The position numbers and the translations under genes were made by a program. Under the pieces are notes generated by a model. That model had not been told where the DNA came from and made no database searches. It saw only the letters and a program-made list of their open reading frames with translations. From Hydractinia symbiolongicarpus (Eukaryota > Cnidaria > Hydrozoa > Anthoathecata > Hydractiniidae), in NCBI RefSeq assembly GCF_029227915.1, contig NC_079882.1:5888001-5952000 (forward strand): a stretch of 64,000 nt of DNA, given 5' to 3'. This document shows, piece by piece, positions 1 to 42,681 of this stretch. How positions within the stretch are numbered: the first letter of the stretch is position 1; every line of letters begins with the position of its first letter.

Positions 1-30321
<30,321 letters not shown>

Positions 30322-30327
30322 TATATC

Positions 30328-32602
30328 CTGACATCAAGGCAATTTATTAAAGATTTTTATTTTACAGTTGATTAATCAAGTCAGAATATGCTTAAACGAT
30401 TTATTAAATACAAGTTAACTTTAAAACCATTGATTGTAACCAGCTATCTCTTAATAACAAAGAGCTAATCAGGGTCATGCAAAACATTTTCCTTTTTATT
30501 GAAAGCATCACAGCAAATTTAAAACAGATTTGCGACCTGATAAGAAAAAGGTGGTGCGTATTAAAATCATACTTTTCTATTAAAATTAACAATTTTAACA
30601 AGGTGTGTAACAGCTACAGACATGTTCAAAATTATCAAACTGCTTTTAACCATTTCCTACAACGTTTTAGCTTTTCATATTCCATGATATTGCATGTCAT
30701 TATAATGCATAAATTGCAACAAGATGACAAATGTAAATAATTTCACTAAATTTGCTGATTTCAAGAAATAAATAAATAAATATATCAAACAAAACGTCTT
30801 TCTTTTTACCTTTTTTATCAACTACATCATCTTCATCTGTGGCACACAAAAGTAAATCAAATCGTCATCTCTAAAAATATCCTGAAACTTACAACAAGAT
30901 TTTTCTGTACATTATAAAAACAGGTTAAAACAGAAAAGACATTTACTTGTGAACATTTTCGAACTATAAAGTTTCTAGATTTATTTTAAAATAGTAACAA
31001 AGAAATAGAAAGAAACAAAGAAATAGAAAGTGAGTAGTAAAAGCTGTCTCTAAAAACTGTAGCATCAAAATATTATAGACAATTGTCTTCCACAATATCT
31101 CCGGACTAAACTTACATTAGTTGACACAAATTCTATTTAAAAAAAAATGTTCTATTTTCAATATTTTATAAGAAAAAGATAGGAAGAGTGTTTTTCCAAA
31201 ATTTATCAATACAGGATCAAGGCTAAGTGTATACATATGTTATACATTTTACTTTTCACTTCATTTTACTCTTTTTCTTCAAAAATTTGTGATTTGCTAA
31301 TTTTTTAAAAAAAATGCAGAATGTGATTTTGGGCTTGCTTTGTACAGGGCTTGCCATGAGCAAATAACCTCCCGACTGATAAAATAATTTTATTCTGGAT
31401 CCCTGGGAAGGGGGGGGGAGGGTGTCAAAAGTTAGCAATGTAGCCACAATGTTATTTTCAACACTTAAAAGACATAAAATATTAATGACTAGAAATACCC
31501 ATACATAACAACCAGAGATTGTAGAGATGTATGAGCACAAATCTGAAGCCATCATGGATCTGGGTTTGCCCACCGCATGCCAGCTATTCTCAATTGCTAG
31601 AGTAAAACTAATAACTGCTGGTTAGCAGGTGGTTCTATAGTGGTTATTTTAAAATACTGCTGGTTACTGCACTGATTCCTACTTTTAGTAACAACGACAA
31701 AATGTACCAATTTGCAGAATTTTAGGACATGATCATTAGAATAATGCAGCAATGTCTTTATTCAAGCCTAAGTTTGTAAAAAAATTACACACCTTTTTTG
31801 GCAATGTACTAAAAAGCTGATTAATAATTCTCTTTCACTTTTTTATTCAATGAAATTTCAAAAGGCATTATATACTATGTTATGTTCTATAAAATATGAA
31901 TCTAGACATCTGTCCTAATATGCATATCAAAGTAGTCATTATACACTCTCCTTCTTTACAGAGATTTTAAATATTGTTCCATGCATTTCGTTGCTAATTT
32001 GACACAGTAACAAATAGTTTAATGCCAGAAAATTGCATTGCACAAGAAAAAAATCGCACTGTGGTCCCAGCCCTTTAGTTTTTTTTCAGTTTATCCTTAT
32101 CGATGTCCTTTTATCATAAATTTTTCTTGAACTTTGTAAAATTTCTACAAGATCATTTATTCCTCTTAAATAATACCTCCAGATTGTGGTAGATTTATCC
32201 TTCTACAAACACTTAACCCATTGGTACAAGTTAAAATTTAAATGGTTGACATAAAGGATAAAAGAGTAACATGGGGTGTATGACCAGCAATTTTTGAATG
32301 TATCTTGCAGCAAAAAACATGTATTATCTTAACAAAGAGAATGAAGATTACGATGCTCCAACAAAAATTAAAGCACTGCATGCTGAGGTGATAAATTTAA
32401 CAGGCTGTTCAGCAATAGTTTTCAAAAACTGCAGCAACAGAGGCCAATTAAGTTTTTTCAATAGTTTTTACAGTGAATAAAATCACTTTTTTATCTCATT
32501 TCAAACAGCCTTTTTTTGTCTTGGAATTCCCTGTTTTCTATGTTGTTTTCACAAAGCATGTTTCAAAATGGTAAAATGTTGCAGAGATAATGTTGAATAG
32601 TA
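30328..32602. other. Intergenic upstream of the dynein gene
   Basis: This should contain the dynein promoter and 5' UTR. A likely UTR acceptor sits at 30328-30329 (minus-strand TGTCAG|GATATAATG). A short candidate non-coding exon is at 30810-30836. I see no core promoter element I would defend. Simple sequence includes a duplicated AACAAAGAAATAGAAAG near 30997-31031 and a run of nine G at 31410-31418 followed by AGGGTGTC. Confidence 0.5.
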
Positions 32603-34568
32603 CAGGGTGACCACAGATTTAAAACTTCATAATTTTAGATTTAAGGAGAATGTAAGAGGTTCCAAGGACAAATTTTGGGAGAAAACACTATAAAACATAT
32701 TAAAATTAAATATTCCATGATTTGAAAGACTTTGCCAATTTAAGTAATGAACATGTTCAAAAAACATAGGCAAGGATGTGAACATTCAAAAAATGCCTAA
32801 TTTGATCTTTCAGCTATAACTTAAAAATTATTTCCTCGATTTCCATGAACCGTTGTATAAAAAATGATAATCATGTAACAAATCTGTTGTACTATTTCTT
32901 TTCTTCCTAAAACTTAGCTATGCAAGGAAATTGACAAAAAAGTAACTTTGTTACTTAGAATCTCTTTTTTTTAAGATGATTTGTAGTACTATAACATCCA
33001 AAACTGCGTGCTTTGGTCTTATTTGAAGCTAAAAACAGCATCAGACAAAGAAAAGTAACACTATTCCTGGAAAGATATGTGATAACAAAGTAACAAGGGC
33101 AATATTATGATATTGTGTTACTATTTGGACTCAAAATTTGTAGTTATAATCTAATAATTAGTCGTAATTTATGGGAAAACCACATTGTAATAATTATTTT
33201 AGGTGAATTTTATTCAAATTAGGGAAAAAAACGTAAATGCAGGGTAAATTTTTTTTAGGATTTTTAATAAATTAATTTTTGTCATTAAAGGTAAATATTT
33301 TAATTCTATCACTTGAGGGCCAATTTTTTTTAAAATCAGAGGATAACTAGAAGATTGTATTGCGATAAACAAGTAACATTACTAATGCATAAGAAATATT
33401 TATTAATAAATTCATAAGCATATATCTCATATAAGGATACACATAGAACATTTTTTATAGATACATAAGTAGACTTAAGTCATGTTACTTTTTTATCACA
33501 CAAGTTTGCAAATGATAAAGGCCATTAACACCCAGATTGTCTTTTAGGTTCAGCAACTTAGTAAGAAAGAAAATTTTTCCTAAGTTTTTTTCTGTATCAA
33601 TATACAGATAAATAAGTAGCGAGAATACAATCAATGTTACATTTTTATCAATTACACATAATGTTACAGGTTTATCACCAATATTTATTATAGAAACCTT
33701 ATTTAAAGCTTACCCAGTTAATTTCTTAAAAGGATGATTTTCTAGAACCATTTCTTCATTAAATTATTGATCAATAAAGTAACATATATTTAACGTAGGG
33801 TATAAAACAATAACTTTATTTTCCACAGTAACTTTATTTTAGTTACATATATATTTATCATTTTTGGTGTTTAAATCTGAATAATTTTTATTTCATGTTG
33901 TAGCATAACGTTGAAACTGTTGTTTTTTTATTGAATTATGTTTCAAATAAAAAAATAAACAATTGCAATCTTCAGATAAAAACTTAACATTTCATAATGT
34001 TTTCTGTTACAGATTTATCATTTTGCTTGCTTCATAAAAAATAACCAAGAAATTGTGATCGTATTTATCAAAACTATGCCTGTATACCAAGTTTCAAGTC
34101 ATAAAAATAAATTTTTAAACATAATAGAGCTTTTTATCATTTTTAAAAAAATACACTTGTTACTTTATCATTTCTCTTGTTTGAATTTGTACAGATATAT
34201 CTCATAGTGTACTCATAGTGTACACAAACTACAAGGATGGAAACTTCACTATTACAAAATTTTGTTATTCTTTTTTTCAAATATGTATTCAAGATTTTTA
34301 TTTGAAATACCAAATTAGCTATGGAGATAAAATGTAACATGGTATACCAATGGTTACAATTGGTCAAAATCCTGCCTATGTTTTTTGAACATGTCCTAAT
34401 CTCTTCACCTAAAATACGGAAACTAAAATACAGCAACCCTGTGTCAATTTAATCCATCAGTTCTGTGGATGGATGTGACCATCAAACAATTTCAGGAGAT
34501 TATAGGAGAAATCAACATTTTAGGTCCAAATTTTAGGTTTTTACAAGATTTTACGTGTGGTCACCCTG
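32603..34568. mobile_element. Candidate 2-kb inverted-repeat element with internal TGTTAC/TTTATCA motif array
   Basis: CAGGGTGACCACA at 32603-32615 is mirrored by TGTGGTCACCCTG at 34556-34568, 13 bp exact, with weaker similarity continuing inward. No coding frame lies between. The interior carries repeated TGTTAC-(0-5 nt)-TTTATCA motifs, for example at 33483, 33635, 33662, 34005 and 34159, and the same motif inverted (TGATAAA..GTAACA) near 33081, 33364 and 33769. I did not find a convincing target-site duplication; the right flank is disturbed by a SINE that starts 6 bp later. It is probably a non-autonomous DNA transposon, superfamily unknown. Confidence 0.5.
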
Positions 34569-34573
34569 AATAT

Positions 34574-34924
34574 GGGTGGCGCCGTAGATTAGTGGTTATA
34601 GCTCTCGTACTCTGTGCGGGAGACCGGGGTTCGATTCCTCTTGACGTCGATTCAACATGGGCGAGTGAATGTTACCATAGCCCCGGGTTAACCCAAGCCA
34701 TGTGAGGGAAATTGGGAAGATGGCACACTGTGTGGGCCGTTGAATGTTGCCGGGAGTTGTCTAGTAGAGCGCGGGCTCTAATTGGGTCTGCGTAGCTCAA
34801 AATGAGCATTAAATACTCTAGGACTCTCCATCTACGCCATGGCCCCTCCTGGAAATAATAGACAGGGTATATCCCTCGATATTTGTGAGGCTAGCCATGT
34901 AAAATATGCACATCTATCTATCTG
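34574..34924 (+). mobile_element. tRNA-derived SINE
   Basis: The head reads like a tRNA gene: GGTGGCGCCGTAGATTAGTG with an A box (TAGATTAGTGGTTAT, 34585-34599), then GCGGGAGACC and a B box (GGGGTTCGATTCC, 34626-34638). Behind it is an unrelated body with GCGTAGCTCAAAATGAGCAT and TAAATACTCTAGGACTC, ending in a CATCTATCTATCT microsatellite tail. The head lacks a foldable 3' acceptor half, so it is a SINE rather than a functional tRNA. The local open frame at 34469-34705 is meaningless. Confidence 0.82.
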
Positions 34925-35024
34925 CGTCACGAATAAGGTTTGTTAAAAACAATATATATCAACCTACTTTTGCTGAAATAAACAAGCAACCACCCTTTAA
35001 TAATATGGCTACTTCTAGGAACTT

Positions 35025-35275
35025 AGCTAGTTAAGCTACAGCAATTAGCTAGCTAATGGTCAGCATCAGAAAGTCTACAATTCTAACAAAAATGTAATTT
35101 AGTTAGCTAGCTAGCTAGCTAGGCTACACAACACATAGCTAACTGATAATTTATATATATATATATCAAAAATATTTAAATTTCGCTAGCTATCATAGTT
35201 ATTTAGCTTATCTAGCTAATTATATTGGCGTATGGCTTAGCTCCAGCTCTAGCAGCTCTAGCCAGAGGCTAATAT
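35025..35275 (+). repeat. AGCT-rich simple sequence with (TA)n
   Basis: Dense AGCT/TAGC tetramers, including a pure TAGC run at about 35103-35126, and a TATATATATATATAT stretch near 35151-35165. No other content is seen. Confidence 0.8.
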
Positions 35276-35691
35276 AAAAAAAGATCAGAGGTCACCAAAA
35301 TAACAACAACAACAAAAAAATAGCTGTAACTCATGAGCTTTTAGCAGGACTGCTTTTAAAAAACAATGGTAGCCAGGATTTATTTAAATTTTAGATACTG
35401 ATAAGCAGTAGATAAAGAATAATTTAAAAAATTTAAAATTTGTTGCGATTTCTCACCTTAGATTGGCCATTTGTTTACAGTTACTGCCGTTACGGGAAGT
35501 CAATGTTTTATTTGCCTCGTTTTAAAAAAAGCCTATGCACACCAACACAGTCACTGTACTGGAAACGTACTGGAGGCCTGAAAACTTCATTGCACATTTT
35601 TTTTTACAAAAAACAAATTTTTAGATATCCGCTATGCGATGATAATAATATAACGCGCGATCAAAAATGCAGGTGTTTTATTACGATTCTT

Positions 35692-35809
35692 GTTCACCCT
35701 CGCTCCCAGTAATTTTTGCCTTTTTGATATTATAAGAGAAGACGGCGAAAAGTTCCGTCGTTTTCTCTTAAATTACAAACGCTAAAATCCCTGGGAACGA
35801 GGGTGGAAC
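35692..35809. mobile_element. Foldback MITE copy A
   Basis: The outer arms GTTCACCCTCGCTCCCAG and CTGGGAACGAGGGTGGAAC are inverted (one mismatch, one indel), with an inner hairpin (GAAGACGGC...CCGTCGTTTTC). About 118 bp, non-coding. It shares the CTCG-CCCAGGG type of terminus with copies B-E. Confidence 0.75.
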
Positions 35810-37312
35810 CTTGTTTGAACAGGATCAATTAGCATGGCTGCTGGCTTTTTTGTCTAGCCGCTCTATCGCTTACCTTACATCAATTGGGAAGGAGGTTGTC
35901 AGACTATAAGAACTGTGTAGTGATAAAATGGTTTAAACAACACTGAAATGTGGTTGTGAAACATTATCCGGTAAGCGACACTTTTGAAATTGTAAAGTTT
36001 TCTAGTTCTAGTGTTTTACAAGACTTTAAAAAGCATTATTACAGCTATCTATACTACCCCCGTTGCGAAAGGGGCATAAGAGCAGAACCTGTCGCACTTT
36101 TATAAAGCCTTGGAAGTGACTTTGCTATTAATGAGACAATTTTAGAAAAGTTATATTGTAACATTTTTTCAATGATGAAGGAGATTGTGCTCTAAATATT
36201 GTATGTACAATTTTTACCTTTGGAGTCTCCATTAGAAGCGGAAACAAGTACTCTAGTACTTTTATATATTTTTGCAACACGTTGCCAGAAACGAGCATTT
36301 TTTGTTTACATATTTGGAATACCCGAAGACCACAAAATGTCATTTATCCAACTCTTTGGTAAAAACAATAATTAAACCTTCTCTCCGTTAGGATTTAACT
36401 TTTTAGTTATTAGTTTTTATTGACGAACGTCAAAAGGGTTTTGTCATTTTCAATGATGTTTGATGTTTTATAGCTGAAATCACAGTATACAAAAATTCAA
36501 AAGTCTATATAAAGCTATACGCTTTACCACCAAGCCAATCTATCAACAGATCCAGCCTAAGGCTAACCAAAAGTACTCATGCAAAAAAAAAGCAAAAGTG
36601 AATTTTGAAATATTAAGAGAAAAAACGCGTCAAAGGTAATTAAACTGTATTATGCAAAATCTAGATGTATATTTTCAGCGTGAACACTTATCGGATTACA
36701 AAATATTACGTTTGAAAGTTTTTAAGAAACACGAATATAACTAATACAAATGTAGCGGTATATTGCTCAATTTTCATAGTTAAGAAAAACCAATTGTCCT
36801 TTATTTACCTTTCCTCCTAATGAATAAACAATCAGCTCGTATTAGAAATTAACCCTGTAAACGATTTGTCCCAGTGAACAAACGCAAGTTAGCAGGTTTC
36901 ATGTTTACTATTTTCAGGAACTTAGAAGCAGGCATTCCTTATTTGTTTCTTATAAATGTCCTTTTTTTTCGGGGTGGGGCGTGTCAGAAGAGGGAAATAA
37001 AAGGGCATGGTTTTTTAAAACACATATTTCATTTTAGGTAGGCGACTCATATAATTTAATATTATCTGGAGGATTTATGGCATTCTTCCACAATAAACCG
37101 AGTGTTGTGAAATGAAGATATATGATAATGTATGAAAAACTGAGGTTTACAAGGGTAAAAACGAAACAACGGAAAGGATTCTTTAAGAAAGGTAAACACA
37201 GAGGTGTGAAGTAAAACTTGTTGTTTTTACTTTTTCTTGGTTGACGTATGTGTGTTTAGATTTCAGCGCAAAAAAATATTCAAATTTATGAACTATGAAG
37301 ATTGTACACAAC

Positions 37313-37428
37313 TCAGTCCCCAGGGCTCTTTTTCTCTTTCTGACAATTTCGAACGGCAAGAAGAAATAGTATTATTTCTTCTCGACGTCCGAGACTGTCA
37401 GGAAGAGAAAAAGAGCCCTGGGGACAAG
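37313..37428. mobile_element. Foldback MITE copy B
   Basis: Arms of about 30 bp, GTCCCCAGGGCTCTTTTTCT... at the left and its complement ending at ...GAGCCCTGGGGAC at the right, with one internal mismatch. This is the best preserved copy. The RNA or single strand would form a long hairpin. It lies in the intergenic region upstream of the ankyrin gene. Confidence 0.82.
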
Positions 37429-37893
37429 GTTGGATTATACAGTCAGTGTTGTTTTGGGAACAAACGCTTCTTGTAATTTAAAAATTTTACTTTTAATCAA
37501 ACTATTTGTTCATCGAGCCAAGCATTCTCTCTATACTGACAGACAAATTGTTATGAAAATAATAATAATGAAAATAAGGTTCGCTGAAATACATCCACGA
37601 TATAAAAAACAAAATTTATATTCTTTGGTATAGTGAGAAACAAAAACACTGAGAACTAAGTTGGTATTTGATCAGTCTTTTTTTGTAGTGATCACTTGAG
37701 AAACGGAAGGTGAAAACAATTTTCGAGTACTGACGCTCATTGATGTTGTTGTAAAATATAAAAGGTTGATATCTTGACAGGATTTGTAAGCTTGAAATGA
37801 ATTTTTATTGATTTCTTGACTGCTTGCGGTTGCTAAATAAGATTTAAACCTCGTTTCCAACTCTTTCTTCTTACGGCGAGGAAAACAACGTTG

Positions 37894-38171
37894 TACCGAC
37901 TAGTGGTTTTATGGTATAGCGCTCGCCTCCAGTACGGAAGGTTCAAACTCCGACCAAATCATGCTAGGGACTATAAAAGTGTGAATTGATTCTTTCTGCT
38001 TGATGTTCAGTATGAGAATAGGATTGATATCTTATGTTGAGCGATTGCTGTGCTTGCACGCCTTCCGTAGCTCAAATGGAACTTTAAATACACTAGGACC
38101 TCTTCGCAGGACCCTTTCTGATAATGGTACCATTAGGAAATAGAGATTATCCTGGGCAAATAATAATAATA
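37894..38171 (+). mobile_element. tRNA-derived SINE, second and more diverged copy
   Basis: The head has ACTAGTGGTTTTATGGTATA and a B box (GGTTCAAACTCC, 37940-37951). The body (CCGTAGCTCAAATGGAACTT, TAAATACACTAGGACC) matches the body of the SINE at 34574-34924, while the heads differ more. It ends in an (AAT)n tail at 38160-38170. It is degraded, with the A box spacing disturbed. Confidence 0.68.
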
Positions 38172-38982
38172 TAACTTAAGTTTTATATTCCAGTTTATTT
38201 TTAAATTTTTTTTTTGAAAAGCATAGTTGTATAATTTAGGTGTATTCCTTAACATAATAAAAAATACAACGAATCCTTGGAGCCGCAAAAAATTCATTTT
38301 AAAACAAAATGTCGCGGAAAGTTTCTTGTGTAGAGAAGATAAGCAACAAAAAAAAGTTGAATAAGTTTTTTTGCTTTTTGTTACTGCGCGCTGGTCATTT
38401 ATTAAAATTTTCTGATAATTTGACAAGGGCGTTTATTAACAGGATTCTTGTTTGCATTTTCTGTCTGGCCGTTTATTCGCGTGGATAACAGGGCTGTTTA
38501 TTCGACCATTCTCGATATGGAGTTTTTAATAAACCAAATAGATCACATCAAATTACTTAGTTACTTTACATTTCTCGTAATACAAACAAAATATTTTTTC
38601 TACATTATATACATGTGATAGATATAATCTTGTAACACTTGACAAAACTAAATATTATGTACAAATAGATATAAAAAAATACTTGATAAATGTTCAAATA
38701 CATATTTAAGCACATATTTGAGGTTTTTAACAAAAGCTAACAGGCCCTATTTACAGATTTCTGTGAGATACAGATCCAGATGTTTTTTTTATAGAAGACA
38801 CATGGAACAATGAGAAATGATCAAAAAATAAAAAGAATTGGTAGATACGCAGCTTTTTTACTTGTTCATCATACAAAAATTTTCGCTTTTTTAACTTAAC
38901 GAACTTTTACAAACCGTGCTTTTGAACGATGTGGAACATCTTAACTCGGATGTCACGATTGTGTCCAAATACGATTGTTCGC

Positions 38983-38988
38983 TTTAAT
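38983..38988 (-). terminator. Candidate poly(A) signal of the ankyrin gene
   Basis: ATTAAA on the minus strand about 92 nt beyond the stop codon of the PPP1R27-like gene. It is the nearest standard variant; no AATAAA is closer. Position only, not proven. Confidence 0.3.
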
Positions 38989-39079
38989 ATTTCCGGCGAA
39001 AAATAAGATTTTACTTCTCGTATGAGTAGCCATATTGAAAGATTTTGTGGAAATACAACTTTATGTTCAGTCAAACTGT

Positions 39080-39721
39080 TCAAAGCTGTAATCCATTTAC
39101 AATTTTTTCAACTCTCGCACCAGCGTTTATTAACAATAAAGCGCAATCAAAATAGCCACCTCTTATCGCTAAATCCAATGGCGTAAAACCGCGTTCTTCT
39201 AAGGCATTCATTTCAGCATCGTTTTCGAGTAATAATTTCAAACACTCAAAGCTTCCTGCAGCGGCTGCGTGGTGTATCATGGACAATCCCGAGCTATTTT
39301 TATAATTTATATCCACAATATCATTTTCCAAAATGTCGTTTAGCTCTTCAAAGTCATTATCAGCAGCTGCATTTAAACAGATAGTTTCTGGATGGAAAGT
39401 AACACTTCGAGTTTTTACCAACTCGTTCTTTTTTCGAGTTAAGCTCGTAAAATTGATATTTAGATCGTGTAAGGTTTTCGTATCTGGTAGTGAATTGCTC
39501 CGTTCTAATTTAACCTGATTTAAAGATCTCTTTTTATACGGGTCGTCGTAACATGTTATCGTAGCGAGACTTAATTTTCGGAGACGCGGTGGGGGCTTTT
39601 TTATGTTACAGGCCATATCAACTAGTTCTTGTCGCGTAACTTTAGCAAAGCTGTCCGTTTTGAGGATTTTATCGTCAATGTTCACTACGCCTGTGAATGA
39701 GTGTGAATGTGGTCGCGACAT
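39080..39721 (-). CDS. PPP1R27: PPP1R27-like ankyrin-repeat PP1 regulatory protein
   Basis: A single coding exon of 213 residues. The N-terminal 100 residues are basic and low in recognisable structure. TRSVTFHPET (residues 104-113) contains RSVTF at 105-109, an RVxF-type docking motif for protein phosphatase 1, directly before ankyrin repeats at about 113-143, 145-177 and 178-210 (GLSMIHHAAAAGSFECLKLL, GFTPLDLAIRGGYFDCALLL). RVxF followed by ankyrins is the layout of PPP1R27, and more distantly of the MYPT and TIMAP proteins. Vertebrate PPP1R27 is about 154 residues, so this one has a longer N-terminus. I chose the ATG at 39721; upstream codons in frame lack another ATG. A 5'-UTR splice acceptor is likely at 39829 (TTTTTAG|ATACTACAGG). 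PP1 targeting is inferred from the motif. Confidence 0.82.
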   Translation of the reverse strand: MSRPHSHSFTGVVNIDDKILKTDSFAKVTRQELVDMACNIKKPPPRLRKLSLATITCYDDPYKKRSLNQVKLERSNSLPDTKTLHDLNINFTSLTRKKNELVKTRSVTFHPETICLNAAADNDFEELNDILENDIVDINYKNSSGLSMIHHAAAAGSFECLKLLLENDAEMNALEERGFTPLDLAIRGGYFDCALLLINAGARVEKIVNGLQL

Positions 39722-41457
39722 TGTACTTCTCGTACACAAAATTTGTTATTAAAATGTTACCCAATAATTCTTTTCGTTTCTATCTTCCGATACTGAACCA
39801 AATCGAAGATAATTTTTTCCTGTAGTATCTAAAAATAAATATAAATATTTCACAAAAAAACAAACCATATCTTTATATATTATATAGATTATTTCTTTCG
39901 TTCTTTTATAGGTTTTTCAAACTCGATTTTTATCAAAAGTTAATTGTCTTTCCCGAGGTGTTAAGAGTTAAACTTATTTTTATTTACTAGAGGACAAACT
40001 CAAAATGTTAATTTGTACGCCTACGCTCGTGGTTAAATGCTTCTTTTATGCAATAACAAATTTTATTAATAAATACTTACATTATTTTCAAGTTTTTTTC
40101 TTGCTCGCACTTTAACTTAGTTTTATTTTTAAGAAAATGTATGTACAACCTTTATACTTCATATACCATCTGAATTCTAATTTTCTTTATGTAAATAAGA
40201 CAAGATTTTTTAACTTCATAGGATTTCAAAAGCGTGTGTAACGTAACGTCCTTTTTGTGCGGTAAATTTTTTTTTTTGTGCGGTAAATTTTCAATCCTAT
40301 GACGTAAAAATTTTATACAAAAACTGTCATCCAAGTCAACTGTGTTTATGAGATGAAAGTAATAAAACGGATTTCCTTTCCTCTCAAAGATTCCATTAAC
40401 GCACCAATATGGCTAAGCACAAAATGATACGTCTTAGCTCTGATTACGTTATGTAAAAATAAAAGTTTAAATCGCGTGTTTACCGTGAACTAATTATAGC
40501 ACACCACCGCAACCACCATACTCTGCGCTCCATCACACGTACTTTGGAACTTTTCGTGTATAACCCGCTTACTTTCCCCAAATTTATGCCACCAGTGTAC
40601 ATAAAACCATCATAAACATTGCTGTCAGGATGTGACATATTTGAGATAAAATTAATGTAGGAGTTTTTCAAAGTTACCGCAAGGTGATTAATCAGAAATA
40701 ATTACCGTCAATGTTTAATAGGAAATTGACATACTTGTAACGATGTTCTTAAAAGCCCGCCAATTAATTAACAAGCATTTTTTAATTTAAAAAATTGGTT
40801 CAAAAACTTTCTCTTCGTGTTGCTATTTCTCTTTAAAGGACTTGGTACAGGACCGACTAACAAATTAAAAAATATTTTGTTGATATTATGAAAATTGATA
40901 GTAGGCGCATGAACTTTATTTTTTATTCTTGTTAACCCATTAACGGGACAATTTTCTATTTTCAATTTCGTGTCCAGTATATTTTCCAGACCATTTTTAT
41001 TCCAAGGACTTATTTTTCGTGACAGTCTTGGTTGTATAAAAATTCGTATGGCTCTGGGGACGATGTTGTATCTACGAGATTTTTAAAAAAATTAATTGTA
41101 GCCACAAGATGTTTGCGTGACGTGGAGTGGGAGAAAAAAGATCGAGTCCAAATAAAAGTTTTTAAAAAAAATTTAGAAACATTTAGAACATTTAGAAAAT
41201 TTCCGACCATATTTCTAAAAGGAACAACAACAACAACAAAAAAAACAAAAATTGCTAACTTCATCGGACAAAATCAGGCGCGGATCCAGGGTTTGTCAGA
41301 TAAGTCGCGTGACTAAGTGTAAATTTGACGAAAAATATTAGCCAAGCGAATAATGTCGACGATCCAGGTGTTGCAGACGGAGTTTGTTAAAAAATCAGAT
41401 TGTAATTTATATGTCTTATATGATCGGTTAATGATGAAATGCCAACACTGTCAGACA

Positions 41458-41531
41458 GCCTCGATCCCAGGGCTATTTTTCTCTTTCTGATATTGGGACG
41501 GCGAAAAGAAAAAAAGACAAAAGACGAGGGT
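41458..41531. mobile_element. Foldback MITE copy C (decayed)
   Basis: The left arm GCCTCGATCCCAGGGCTATT followed by TTTCTCTTTCTGA closely matches the left arm of copy B. The right arm is reduced to AAGACGAGGG. The central ACGGCGAAAAG recalls copy A. Confidence 0.6.
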
Positions 41532-42583
41532 CAAGTTTCCACTGTCAAAATATCGCTCGCATAGACCTTTACAATATAGCATTAATGAATAGTTCTTAAT
41601 TCCATGACCCTTGAATGAAATAACAAAAAAACTCAAGGTTGATTTTTCGTTGCTGATATTCTTTAAACCGATTCTTGATGTCACAAAGGAGAAGGGGAAA
41701 CAAAGATTTTTCATGAACAATCTCAAAGAAAGCTTTATTAAAAACTAAATAGTTATTAGGAAATTAACGAAGTAATCACAGCAAGAACATAAAGATATCT
41801 AAAATTAAAAAGTAGATATTAAAACCATTCGCTCTCTCCTCGTGCATAATGGATGCTCATCTGGCTTGATTAGGATTGACTTAGAGCATGTCATGTGACA
41901 TTCCGATTTAAAAAAAAATACTTGTTGCTTGTAAAAACTATAAAGCCGCGTGTCCACATTCACCGTTCCAAAGTTCTACATCTCAAAGTTTAGCAAGATT
42001 TAAAAAGATATACTAAAAATAAGATGTCGTAGTACACAATAAAATTATGACAAAGTCACCTCTTTTTGACAGCATAAGATTTTGTCTGTGCGACGTTGGT
42101 TGTTTAGGATTTTATTTCTAATTAATTTTTCTTTTAATAGATGGTCACGTTTATAGTAGCACTTTGCTTTTATATTGTTCTAGAAAATTCCGCTACATTT
42201 AGCGATCGTGTATGAATCGAAACTCAACGTTAACAGCTTAAGTGACGCCAATTTTGAAAGGACTACGGTGATTATTTAAAAGTTGTCTTTTAGTTTGCCT
42301 AGTACATTATCATGTAGGTAGAAATGTTTCGCTTTCTGCTTCCACAGCACGAACAAAAAATTATGTACTCGTATAGCATGTAAAAAAATCAACACTACTG
42401 CACAAATTTATTTGTAGCAAACTTGTTCTCAGAACTCTTATTTTAGAAGAGACAAAGCTTCCTGAAGACGAGGTTGCATTTATTAATATCTTTACCGTTG
42501 CGTTTCTTAACCTTTTATAAAAAACGATATTTTAGTTTCACGGTTTGGTTTAAACTTTTTCAAACATATCAGGAAAAGAGATA

Positions 42584-42681
42584 AACCCCGTCCCCAGGGA
42601 ATCTTATATCTTTTTACTTCAAGACGGTGATACAACGTCGTCCCGTATAAAAAAGAGACAACAGGACCTGGAAACGAGGTT
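42584..42681. mobile_element. Foldback MITE copy D
   Basis: Inverted ends AACCCCGTCCCCAGG and CCTGGAAACGAGGTT (two mismatches) enclose about 70 bp with an inner GACGGTGA...CGTCGTC pairing. It has the same end motif and centre type as copies A-C. Confidence 0.7.

Noticed and set aside
30810-30836. 27-nt candidate 5'-UTR exon upstream of the dynein gene (ATGAAGATGATGTAG inside)
   Set aside because: It has splice-like ends on both sides, but there is no phase or homology test for a non-coding exon; transcript data would decide.
31256-31573. 105-residue minus-strand frame with membrane-like segments
   Set aside because: It crosses a poly-G repeat-like stretch, has no family match and no splice support.
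34574-34650. True tRNA gene
   Set aside because: The head has A and B boxes but no complementary 3' acceptor strand, and it runs into a SINE body with a microsatellite tail.
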